Source of the DNA: Salinispora oceanensis
GTDB taxonomy: Bacteria > Actinomycetota > Actinomycetes > Mycobacteriales > Micromonosporaceae
Assembly (NCBI RefSeq): GCF_000383575.1
Contig: NZ_KB911579.1
Span: 1,308,221 to 1,372,220 of the forward strand
Direction of reading: 5' to 3'
DNA: 64,000 nucleotides
Shown: positions 30,406 to 38,590 of the stretch, piece by piece
Position numbering within the stretch: the first letter of the stretch is position 1
How the letters are laid out: every line of letters begins with the position of its first letter
The notes under the pieces: model-generated
Seen by the model: the letters and a program-made list of their open reading frames with translations, nothing else
Told to the model about the DNA's origin: nothing
Database searches by the model: none
Position numbers and translations under genes: made by a program

Positions 30406-33243
30406 TCACTCGGCCGCGCTGCCCGCCCGCTTCGGCTTCGCCGACTTGGCCGCGGTGCTCTTCGCCGTCGCCGTCTTCTTCGCCGCCTTGGTCGCCGCAG
30501 CGGTCTTCTTCGTCGCCGTCGCCTTCTTCGACGCCGTCGTCTTCTTGGCCGGCGTCGTCTTCTTGGCCGGCGCGGCCTTCTTGGCCGCCTTCTTCCGCGG
30601 TGCCGGACCCTTCGCCCGCTTCTCGGCGAGCATCTCCGACGCCTGCTCCAGGCTCAGCGCCTCCGGTGTCTGACCCCGCCGCAGCGACGCGTTGGTCTCC
30701 CCGTCGGTCACGTACGGCCCGAACCGGCCATCCTTGATGACCAGCGGCTTCTCGGTCAACGGGTCGGCGCCCAGCTCCCGCAGCGGAGGCGCGGGAGCCC
30801 GACGCTGCCGGGTCTTCGGGGCAGCCAGCAGCGCCAGCGCCTCGTCCAGCGTGACCGTAAACATCTTCTCTTCGGACTCCAGCGAACGGAACTCCTCGCC
30901 CCGCTTCACGTACGGGCCGTAGCGGCCGTTGTTCGCGAAGACCTCGTTGCCCTCCGGATCGACACCGACCAGCCGCGGCAGGCTCAGCAACCGCAGCGCC
31001 TCGTCGAAGGTGAGGCCGTCCGGCGACTGGGAGCGCAGCAGGGACGACTTGCGCTCCCCGCTGGCCACGTAGGGGCCGAACCGGCCGGACTTGAGCAGAA
31101 TCGGCTCTCCGGTGGCCGGGTCCTCCCCGAGCTTGCGCTCACCACCGCCACCGAGGAAGAGCTCGTGCACCTTCTCCGGAGTCAACTCATCCGGGGCCAG
31201 CCCCTCCGGAATCGGAGCCCGGTCGCCCTGACCACCGCCCTCCTCACCCTCGGCGGCGGCCGCCTCCCCGGGCAGTTCCCGCTGCAGGTACGGCCCGTAA
31301 CGGCCCACCCGGACCACGACCGGCCGCCCCTGGTCGTCGCTGAAGAGCGGAATCGAGTTGACGCTCCGCGCGTCGATCTCACTCAGGTTCTCGGTGACCA
31401 GCTTCTTCAACCCACCGGAGCGGGCAATGTCCTGGTCACCGGCGCCGTTGGTGGTGCCGAAGTAGAACGCGGTGAGGAAGTCCACCGCCGCGTGGTCGCC
31501 ACCGGCGATCTCGTCCAGCTCGTTCTCCATGCTGGCGGTGAAGCCATAGTCGATCAGGCGCGGGTAGTGCCGCTCCATCAGCCCGACCACGGCGAAGGCC
31601 AGGAACGACGGGATCATCGCCTGGCCACGCTTGACGACATACCCCCGGTCCTGGATGGTCTGCATGATCGACGCGTAGGTGGAGGGACGGCCGATGCCCA
31701 GCTCCTCCAGCGCCTTGACCAGGGACGCCTCGGTGTAACGGGCGGGCGGCTGGGTGTGGTGCCCCTGCGCGGCGAGCTGCTCACCGGTGAGCGGCTGGTC
31801 CTTCACCAGCGTCGGTAGGCGCCGCTCGGCATCCTCCGCCTCGGCGTTCTCGTCGTCGCTGGACTCCACGTAGGCGCGGAGGAAGCCCGGGTCGGTGATG
31901 GTCTTACCAGTGGCACCGAAGTCCGCTTCCTCACCGGCCGCCGTCACGGCACGGATCCGCACCGAGACGCTGGAGCCCACGGCATCGGTCATCTGGGAGG
32001 CGACGGTGCGCCGCCAGATCAGCTCGTAGAGCTTGTACTCCTCAACGGACAGCTCGTTGCGCAGCTCACCCGGGGTGCGGAAGGTGTCGCCGGCGGGGCG
32101 GATCGCCTCATGCGCCTCCTGCGCGTTCTTCACCTTGCCGGTGTAGCGACGCGGCTCCGGCGGAACGCAACGTTCCCCGTACAGCTCGACGATCTGCTGA
32201 CGGGCCGCGGCGATGGCGGTCTCCGACAGGTTCACCGAGTCGGTACGCATATAAGTGATGTAGCCGTTCTCATAGAGCCGCTGCGCGGTGCGCATCGTCT
32301 GCTGCGAGGAGAAGCGCAGCTTGCGGGCCGCCTCCTGCTGCAGCGTCGAGGTGATGAACGGCGCGTACGGGCGGCGACGGTACGGCTTCTCCTCGACCCG
32401 GGTGACCGTGAACGGCCGATCCGCCAGCCGGGCGGCCAGCCCCTGGGCCCCACCCTCGTCCAGATGCACCACGCCGGCGCCGGGACGGACCCGCCCGGTG
32501 GTCGGCTCGAAGTCCTTGCCGGTGGCGATCCGGTCACCGTTGAGCGCGACCAGGGTGGCGTTGAAGGTGCGGGGACCCGCACCGGGCTCTTCGGCGGCGA
32601 GCGTGGCGAGGATGTCCCAGTACTCGGCACTGCGGAACGCCATCCGCTGCCGCTCCCGCTCGACCACGATGCGGGTCGCCACCGACTGCACCCGGCCCGC
32701 CGAGAGCTTCGGCATGACCTTCTTCCACAGCACCGGGGACACCTCGTAGCCGTACAACCGGTCGAGGATGCGGCGGGCCTCCTGGGCATCAACCAGATCG
32801 CGGTCGATCTCGCGCGGATTCGCCACGGCGGCCCGGATCGCCGCTTTGGTGATCTCGTGGAAGACCATCCGCTTGACCGGAACCTTCGGCTTGAGGGTCT
32901 CCACCAGGTGCCAGGCGATCGCCTCGCCCTCCCGGTCCTCATCCGTAGCCAGGAGGATCTCGTCAACCTCCCGGGCCAGCTTGGTCAACTTGCTGATCTG
33001 CTGCCGGCGGTCGGACGAGACGACGTAGAGGGCGTGGAAGCCGTTGTCGACATCGACGCCGAGCCGGGCCCACGCCTCGCCCTTGTACTTCGCCGGCACA
33101 TCGGCGGCGTTTCGCGGCAGGTCTCGGACGTGCCCGAAACTGGCCTCCACGACGTACCCCGGGCCAAGGTAGCCCGAGATCGTCTTGGCCTTCGCCGGGG
33201 ACTCGACGATGACCAGACGGGTGGTTCCAGCATTGCTCGGCAC
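30406..33243 (-). CDS. topA: DNA topoisomerase I
   Basis: The protein has 945 residues. The Toprim domain is LVIVESPAKAKTISGYLGPG and ILLATDEDREGEAIAWH. The catalytic Tyr is Y331 in NGYITYMRTDS. The core domains are followed by several C-terminal GRFGPYV-type repeats without zinc cysteines and a Lys/Ala-rich tail, the usual actinobacterial form. It relaxes negative supercoils. The GTG at 33243 follows GGAGAGAGAC. The gap 33244-33535 upstream holds its promoter region but no clear boxes. Confidence 0.95.
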   Translation of the reverse strand: MPSNAGTTRLVIVESPAKAKTISGYLGPGYVVEASFGHVRDLPRNAADVPAKYKGEAWARLGVDVDNGFHALYVVSSDRRQQISKLTKLAREVDEILLATDEDREGEAIAWHLVETLKPKVPVKRMVFHEITKAAIRAAVANPREIDRDLVDAQEARRILDRLYGYEVSPVLWKKVMPKLSAGRVQSVATRIVVERERQRMAFRSAEYWDILATLAAEEPGAGPRTFNATLVALNGDRIATGKDFEPTTGRVRPGAGVVHLDEGGAQGLAARLADRPFTVTRVEEKPYRRRPYAPFITSTLQQEAARKLRFSSQQTMRTAQRLYENGYITYMRTDSVNLSETAIAAARQQIVELYGERCVPPEPRRYTGKVKNAQEAHEAIRPAGDTFRTPGELRNELSVEEYKLYELIWRRTVASQMTDAVGSSVSVRIRAVTAAGEEADFGATGKTITDPGFLRAYVESSDDENAEAEDAERRLPTLVKDQPLTGEQLAAQGHHTQPPARYTEASLVKALEELGIGRPSTYASIMQTIQDRGYVVKRGQAMIPSFLAFAVVGLMERHYPRLIDYGFTASMENELDEIAGGDHAAVDFLTAFYFGTTNGAGDQDIARSGGLKKLVTENLSEIDARSVNSIPLFSDDQGRPVVVRVGRYGPYLQRELPGEAAAAEGEEGGGQGDRAPIPEGLAPDELTPEKVHELFLGGGGERKLGEDPATGEPILLKSGRFGPYVASGERKSSLLRSQSPDGLTFDEALRLLSLPRLVGVDPEGNEVFANNGRYGPYVKRGEEFRSLESEEKMFTVTLDEALALLAAPKTRQRRAPAPPLRELGADPLTEKPLVIKDGRFGPYVTDGETNASLRRGQTPEALSLEQASEMLAEKRAKGPAPRKKAAKKAAPAKKTTPAKKTTASKKATATKKTAAATKAAKKTATAKSTAAKSAKPKRAGSAAE

Positions 33244-33535
33244 GTCTCTCTCCGACCTCACTCCCGCATCGCGACCGCTGTGGGGTCCGAAACGGGGCAT
33301 TGACCCCGCCGGTGCCCAACAGCCCGGATGTCCAACGTAACGCGTCGTCCGGGATTCCGGTTTCGTGGGCGACAAACACCGGAGGGACCCGACCCGGCGT
33401 CACCGTACACTGCCCGTAGGCCTGACCACCGCTTCCCGTGACGAACGGGACCCAACGCACCCGGTCGGGGCGGTGTGCCGACCGAGCAGCTGCCACTCCG
33501 CCCACTCCGAGGCCACGGCTGCCGAGCGCCGCCGC

Positions 33536-34267
33536 TCAACCCCGGTACGGCCAGGCCACCTGGGGCACGGTGGGGGGTGGGTCGCCGACCAGTTCGGCGA
33601 AGCGGTTCAGCAGTTGACGTCCGGTGAACCGGTAGGCCAGGCCGTCCGGGCCCGGTTCCGGCGAAGCGGGCAACCCCACCGCGGCGAGCGCCGCCCCCAC
33701 CCGCTGGTGGGCAGCCGGCCCGAGGCGGAGCAGGACGTCGGAGTCCGCCATCGAACCGGCCGCGACGAACCACAGCCGCAGCCCTCGCCCATCCAGGTGA
33801 AAGGCGTCGGGGGGACGTTTCGCCGGGCCGCGCAGCCACGCCGCCACGAGCGGCTTCAGCACCCTCGTGTACGCCGTCCGCACGGTATGCCGTCCACCGC
33901 CCGCCGCCGCCCAGCTCGTGGGGACGTGTCGCGCCTGCAACTCGGCGGCCAGCACGTGCACCCGCCAGGCATCGTCAACCACCACGGCCAGGCGGGCGGT
34001 GCCTCCCATCACGGACCCCTCGGCAGGTCCGGCGAGCAGGCCGGCCAGGTCGCCGACGGCGGGTTCGGTGGCCTCGACGCCGAAGAAGGCGAGCTGACGA
34101 TCCGCGTCGTGACCTCGTTGCCGGGGGTCCGCCGGGTCAGCCCGGGCAGCAGCCGCACCCGGACGCACGGCCCGGTCGGCGCGGCCCCGGGCGGCGGGCG
34201 GGGCCAGCTCGGGCGTCGGGAAGAGCCCCGGCACCGACTCCCCGTCCACCGGCCCGGTCAACGGCAC
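33536..34267 (-). CDS. Conserved-looking hypothetical protein
   Basis: This 243-residue protein is Ala/Pro/Arg-rich at the start, then has a regular alpha/beta part (ARLAVVVDDAWRVHVLAAEL, LRLWFVAAGSMADSDVLLRL) and ends PPTVPQVAWPYRG. No motif is recognised. It overlaps the upstream lipoprotein gene by 10 bp, so the two are probably one transcript. Confidence 0.6.
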   Translation of the reverse strand: MPLTGPVDGESVPGLFPTPELAPPAARGRADRAVRPGAAAARADPADPRQRGHDADRQLAFFGVEATEPAVGDLAGLLAGPAEGSVMGGTARLAVVVDDAWRVHVLAAELQARHVPTSWAAAGGGRHTVRTAYTRVLKPLVAAWLRGPAKRPPDAFHLDGRGLRLWFVAAGSMADSDVLLRLGPAAHQRVGAALAAVGLPASPEPGPDGLAYRFTGRQLLNRFAELVGDPPPTVPQVAWPYRG

Positions 34268-34794
34268 TGGGGGACCTCGGCAAAGGCGCGGGTCAGCTCC
34301 TCCGAGTTCAGGTTACGGGCGTCCAACACGCCGGCCTCGTACTCCTGGTTCAGGGTCTGGACCGCATCCCGCACCCCGTCGTAGAAGGCGGTGGACTCGC
34401 TCGTGCTGAGGCTGTCGATGGAGTCCCGGGCCTTGGCGTACGCATCCCGCATCCGCGCCAGCGAGGCGCGGACCCGCGCGGACACCTCGGCGCCCTGCTC
34501 CACGTCGGGGACGCCGGCCTGCTCCACCCGGCGCCGCGCCATCTCGCTGGCCCGCGCCGCCCCGTTGAAAAGCCGCACCAGGTTCTCCTTGGCCTGAGCC
34601 GGACTGGTCTGGGCAGTCATCTGCTGGTCGGTACTACTGGTGAGCTTCCTGATCTCGGCTCGCCAGGGGGTCAGGGCGGAGCAGACCGACGTCGCCCACG
34701 CCCCGGGGCTCGGCCCACCACCGCATCCGGTGATCAGGACAACCGCAGCCAGCACTGCCGCCAGCCTTCCGGCTGTCGCCCGGCACACACGCAT
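34258..34794 (-). CDS. Lipoprotein
   Basis: This 178-residue protein has a signal sequence ending in the lipobox LITGC (Cys about residue 24), then a Gly/Ser linker and a mostly helical, charged domain. It should be anchored on the outer face of the membrane. No enzymatic motif is visible. It is first of a pair with the hypothetical gene downstream. Confidence 0.8.
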   Translation of the reverse strand: MRVCRATAGRLAAVLAAVVLITGCGGGPSPGAWATSVCSALTPWRAEIRKLTSSTDQQMTAQTSPAQAKENLVRLFNGAARASEMARRRVEQAGVPDVEQGAEVSARVRASLARMRDAYAKARDSIDSLSTSESTAFYDGVRDAVQTLNQEYEAGVLDARNLNSEELTRAFAEVPQCR

Positions 34795-34855
34795 GCGTTG
34801 CAGCGTACGGTGTCGCGCCGCCCCGTACAGCGGTCAGGTTCACCGGATATCCACA

Positions 34856-34893
34856 CCCACCGCCCTCCCGACGTGGGCCGGGAAGGCGGTGGG
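34856..34893 (-). terminator. Stem-loop after hppA
   Basis: Two arms (34856-34870 and 34879-34893) pair with one mismatch around an 8-base loop, just past the hppA stop codon. Confidence 0.55.
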
Positions 34894-34914
34894 GTGCGGT
34901 GCGGTGTGGACAGA

Positions 34915-37263
34915 TCAGGCCCGGACCGCCGCTGGACGTTCTTCCGGGCTGCCCGTGCCCGCCCCGGGATCCGACATCGACACCCCTTGGCGCTTGCTGA
35001 ACAGCACGGAGGCGACAATGATCAGGGTCGCGGCCACGGCGATCGAGATCCGCAGCCCGGTGTTGCGATCGTCGCCCACGCTCCAGGCCACCACGGCCGG
35101 CGCGATCAGCAGCGAGACCAGGTTCATCACCTTGAGCAGCGGGTTGATCGCCGGGCCGGCGGTGTCCTTGAAGGGGTCGCCGACGGTGTCGCCGATAACA
35201 GTCGCGGCGTGCGCCTCGGAGCCCTTGCCGCCGTACGCGCCGTCCTCGACCATCTTCTTGCTGTTGTCCCAGGCGCCGCCGGAGTTACTCAGGAAGACGG
35301 CCATCAGGGTGCCGGCCCCGATCGCCCCGGCCAGGTACGACGCGAGCGCGCCCGGCCCGAGCCCGAAGCCGACCGCGATCGGCGCCATGATCGCCAGCAG
35401 GCCGGGGGTCATCAGCTCCCGCTGCGCGTCCCGGGTGCAGATGTCGACGACCTTGCCGTACTCGGGGCGCTGGGTACGGTCCATGATCCCGGGCAGTTCC
35501 CGGAACTGCCGGCGAACCTCCATGACCACCGCCCCCGCCGAGCGGGACACGGCGTTGATGGCCAACCCGGAGAAGAGGAAGACCACCGCGGCGCCGATGA
35601 TCAGACCGACCAGGTTCCGCGGGTTCGCCACGTTCAGCGAGTTGAGGATCTCGCCGCCGACATCGGTGATGCCCGCGTCGGCGTACGCGATGCGCAGCGT
35701 GTCGGTGTACGAGCCGAAGAGCGCGGTCGCGGCCAGTACCGCGGTGGCGATCGCGATGCCCTTGGTGATCGCCTTGGTGGTGTTGCCGACCGCGTCCAGC
35801 TCGGTCAGCGTGCGGGCACCGTCCGCATCGATGTCGCCGGACATCTCCGCCACGCCCTGAGCGTTGTCGGAGATCGGACCGAAGGTGTCCATCGCGACGA
35901 TGACGCCGACCGTGGTGAGCAGGCCGGTACCGGCCAACGCGACCGCGAACAGCGACAGTGTGATGGAGCTGCCGCCGAGCAGGAAGGCGCCGAAGACGCC
36001 CGCCCCGATCAACAGCGCCGAGTAGACCGCGGACTCCAGACCGACGCCGATGCCGGCGAGGATGACGGTGGCCGGGCCGGTCTGTGAGCTGCGGCCGATG
36101 TCCTGCACCGGGCGCCGGTCGGTCTCGGTGAAGTAGCCGGTGAGCGCCTGGATCGCGGCGGCCAACACGATACCGATGACGACCGCGCCGATGGCCACCA
36201 GCCGCGGGTTCTGGTCAACGTCGGCCAGTCCCTGGGGCAACTCGGCGAAGCTGGCCGGCAGGTACCTCCAGGCGGCGACGGCAACCAGTACCGCGGAGAT
36301 GAGCGCGGAGGCGTAGAAGGCCCGGTTGATAGCGGTTAGACCGGAGCGGTCCGAGGTGCGCAGCCGGGTGATGAAGACGCCGATGATCGCGACGATCACA
36401 CCGATGCCGGAGACGATCAGCGGGAAGACCAGACCCTCCTCGCCGAAGGCGGCCCGGCCGAGAATCAGCGCGGCGACCAGGGTGACCGCGTACGACTCGA
36501 ACAGGTCGGCGGCCATACCGGCGCAGTCGCCCACGTTGTCGCCCACGTTGTCGGCGATGGTGGCGGCGTTGCGCGGATCGTCCTCGGGGATTCCCTGCTC
36601 CACCTTGCCGACCAGGTCGGCGCCGACATCGGCGGCTTTGGTGAAGATGCCGCCGCCGACCCGCATGAACATGGCGAGCAGCGCGGCACCGAAGCCGAAG
36701 CCTTCCAGCACGGTCGGGGCGTCACTCCGGTAGAAGAGGACGACCAGCGCCGCGCCGAGGAGACCGAGGCCCACGGTGAGGAAGCCGACGACGCCACCCG
36801 TGCGGAACGCGATCCGCATGGCGGCCTCCCGGCCACCAACACGTTCCCGGGCCGCGGCGGCGACCCGCAGGTTGGCCCGGGTCGCCAGCCACATGCCGGC
36901 TCCCCCGATGAACGCGCTGAAGAGTGCGCCGATGACGAAGAAGGCCGATCGGCCGATCTTCACCGCGGTCTCGCTGCCGTCGGTCTCGTGCACCGGCAGC
37001 AGGAAGAGCAGCAACACGGCGACGACCACGAAGATCGCCAGGGTACGGAACTGCCGGAACAGGTACGCCGAGGCGCCCTCCTGCACCGCACCCGAGATTT
37101 CCTGCATATTGGTGGTGCCCCTGCCGGCGGCCAGCACCGTCCGCGTCAGCCCGGCGGCGAAAGCCAGCGCCACGGCCGCGATCACGGCGGCGAGAACCAC
37201 CCACGTGACATTGCTCCCGGTGAGGGAGATCCCGCCGCCCTCGGCGGCCAAGGTGTCGGACAT
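34915..37263 (-). CDS. hppA: Membrane-bound proton-translocating pyrophosphatase
   Basis: This 782-residue protein has about 16 helices. The PPi/Mg sites DVGADLVGKVEQGIPEDDPR and NVGDNVGDCAGMAADLFE are intact, as is GDTVGDPFKDTAGPAINPLL. The stretch GNTTKAITKG has Lys and Thr at the positions that distinguish K+-independent enzymes. It hydrolyses pyrophosphate to pump protons. The ATG at 37263 follows AGGAGGACACAG; the longer frame is unlikely. Confidence 0.95.
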   Translation of the reverse strand: MSDTLAAEGGGISLTGSNVTWVVLAAVIAAVALAFAAGLTRTVLAAGRGTTNMQEISGAVQEGASAYLFRQFRTLAIFVVVAVLLLFLLPVHETDGSETAVKIGRSAFFVIGALFSAFIGGAGMWLATRANLRVAAAARERVGGREAAMRIAFRTGGVVGFLTVGLGLLGAALVVLFYRSDAPTVLEGFGFGAALLAMFMRVGGGIFTKAADVGADLVGKVEQGIPEDDPRNAATIADNVGDNVGDCAGMAADLFESYAVTLVAALILGRAAFGEEGLVFPLIVSGIGVIVAIIGVFITRLRTSDRSGLTAINRAFYASALISAVLVAVAAWRYLPASFAELPQGLADVDQNPRLVAIGAVVIGIVLAAAIQALTGYFTETDRRPVQDIGRSSQTGPATVILAGIGVGLESAVYSALLIGAGVFGAFLLGGSSITLSLFAVALAGTGLLTTVGVIVAMDTFGPISDNAQGVAEMSGDIDADGARTLTELDAVGNTTKAITKGIAIATAVLAATALFGSYTDTLRIAYADAGITDVGGEILNSLNVANPRNLVGLIIGAAVVFLFSGLAINAVSRSAGAVVMEVRRQFRELPGIMDRTQRPEYGKVVDICTRDAQRELMTPGLLAIMAPIAVGFGLGPGALASYLAGAIGAGTLMAVFLSNSGGAWDNSKKMVEDGAYGGKGSEAHAATVIGDTVGDPFKDTAGPAINPLLKVMNLVSLLIAPAVVAWSVGDDRNTGLRISIAVAATLIIVASVLFSKRQGVSMSDPGAGTGSPEERPAAVRA

Positions 37264-37611
37264 CTGTGTCCTCCTGTACCGAACGCTCGCGCCGACCGTG
37301 AAGACGCAGGGCCGGCGCCTGGATGCGGTGTCGCAAGCACGCGCCAACCCACCGAGCGGACCAGCGATGGAGCACCGTTCCCGCTGGCTGCGGAAGGGTT
37401 CACTTGCTGACAACCCGGGTACTGTAGCCCTCCGCAGTGTCGGAGGTCACACGTGGTGGTCATCGTGTCGGAATGATCTTTGTCGCTGTGCTATGAGGAA
37501 AATTCTGATATAGCGAAGTGCCGATCGAGATCGAAGGCAGCCGGCCCGAGCCCAGGGCAGGGCCGCCCCGACAAAGGTCCGGTCCGACCAGGTCGGGCCG
37601 CGCAGGGGTCA

Positions 37612-37659
37612 GTGGAGGGGCCCAGCAGGGGACGGGTGGAGGGGCCCAGCAGGGGACGG
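37612..37659. repeat. 24 bp tandem repeat, 2.4 copies
   Basis: The unit starts GTGGAGGGGCCCAGCAGGGG. Two exact copies (37612-37635, 37636-37659) are followed by a partial one. It lies just downstream of the anti-sigma gene. Confidence 0.8.
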
Positions 37660-37672
37660 GTGGAGGGGGCGC

Positions 37673-38107
37673 TCAGCGGTCGAGCGGCCACACCATCTGC
37701 ACCTCAGTGCCGACGCCCCCATCCGCCGGACGCACCAGGAGATCGTCAACGAAGCCAGCGAGCAGCGCGAAGCCGACGCCGGTGGTCAGCGCGTCCTCGC
37801 TGAGCGACTCCCGGGCCAGTTCGTACGGCGGCAACGCCGCAAGATCGGCGCCAGCCTCGATCGGCGCCCGGTCCACCACCCGGACCGCATATGTCCCGTC
37901 ATCGGACATCTCCACCCGCACCGGATCAGGCAGGTTGTGCTGCTGGTGCAGCGCCACCGCCCGGGTGCACGCCTCCCCGATCGCCAGTCGCACCTCGTCC
38001 AGCAGGCCCTGCCGGACCCCGGCGCGCCGCGCCACGGCGACACCAACCAGCCGCGCCGTGCGAACGTGCACCGGCGCGGGCGAGAAGGAGAGACGGACCA
38101 CAGCCAT
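37673..38107 (-). CDS. Anti-sigma-type ATPase paired with BldG
   Basis: This 144-residue protein has the GHKL/RsbW fold: VRLAIGEACTRAVALHQQHN is the N-box region and ALTTGVGFALLAGFVDDL the G-box region. The usual N-box Asn (E-A-x-x-N-A) is Arg here. It follows the BldG-like gene with a TGATG overlap, the same arrangement as bldG and its neighbour in Streptomyces (from memory). It should bind and perhaps phosphorylate BldG. Confidence 0.8.
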   Translation of the reverse strand: MAVVRLSFSPAPVHVRTARLVGVAVARRAGVRQGLLDEVRLAIGEACTRAVALHQQHNLPDPVRVEMSDDGTYAVRVVDRAPIEAGADLAALPPYELARESLSEDALTTGVGFALLAGFVDDLLVRPADGGVGTEVQMVWPLDR

Positions 38108-38442
38108 CACGCGCCGGTCGCCGCGTCAACCGTCGAATACAGCGGGAAAACCTGGTCAAGCGCGGTGATCCGGAAGATCTTCAGCAGTGGCTCCCGGTCG
38201 CAGACCAGCGCGAAGGAGCCACCGGCGGTCCGCAGCCGTTTGAGGACACCCACCAGCACGCCAAGCCCGGTGGAGTCGAGGAAGTCGACGCGGCCCAGGT
38301 CGACCACGACGTGCTCAGCCCCGGCATCGACCAACTCGAACAACCTTTCCCGGAGCTGTGGGGCGGTGTAGACATCCACCTCACCGCCGACCACGACCAC
38401 CGCAAACCCCCCGACGGTGCGCGTCGCCAGCGACAGCTCCAT
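38107..38442 (-). CDS. bldG: BldG-like anti-sigma factor antagonist (STAS)
   Basis: This 111-residue STAS protein has [19 protein letters not shown] with Ser57, the same position as the phosphorylated Ser of BldG. It opens [12 protein letters not shown] and contains [16 protein letters not shown], closely matching BldG as I remember it. Its Ser phosphorylation state would decide sigma-factor release, controlling development or stress response. The ATG at 38442 follows GAGGAGGG. It is divergent from the helicase gene, as in S. coelicolor. Confidence 0.85.
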   Translation of the reverse strand: MELSLATRTVGGFAVVVVGGEVDVYTAPQLRERLFELVDAGAEHVVVDLGRVDFLDSTGLGVLVGVLKRLRTAGGSFALVCDREPLLKIFRITALDQVFPLYSTVDAATGA

Positions 38443-38590
38443 CAGACCCTCCTCGCAAGAGCCGTAAACTCTCCACGGGCATTCAACCATCACCACCAGT
38501 AATACTGGTTACCACCAGCGCCCCGGCAGGCAGGCACTTCGCCCCTGACCAACGCTACCCATCCCCGAACATCCGTGCGAGTGTGCAGAC

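Noticed and set aside
30184..31818. Long plus-strand frame opposite topA
   Set aside because: Arg/Leu repeats mirror the Lys/Ala tail of topA on the other strand. It is a shadow frame.
32110..33303. Plus-strand frame opposite the topA N-terminus
   Set aside because: Overlaps the Toprim coding region and shows no domain.
34640..36087. Plus-strand frames opposite hppA
   Set aside because: Low-complexity antisense frames; the minus strand has all pyrophosphatase motifs.
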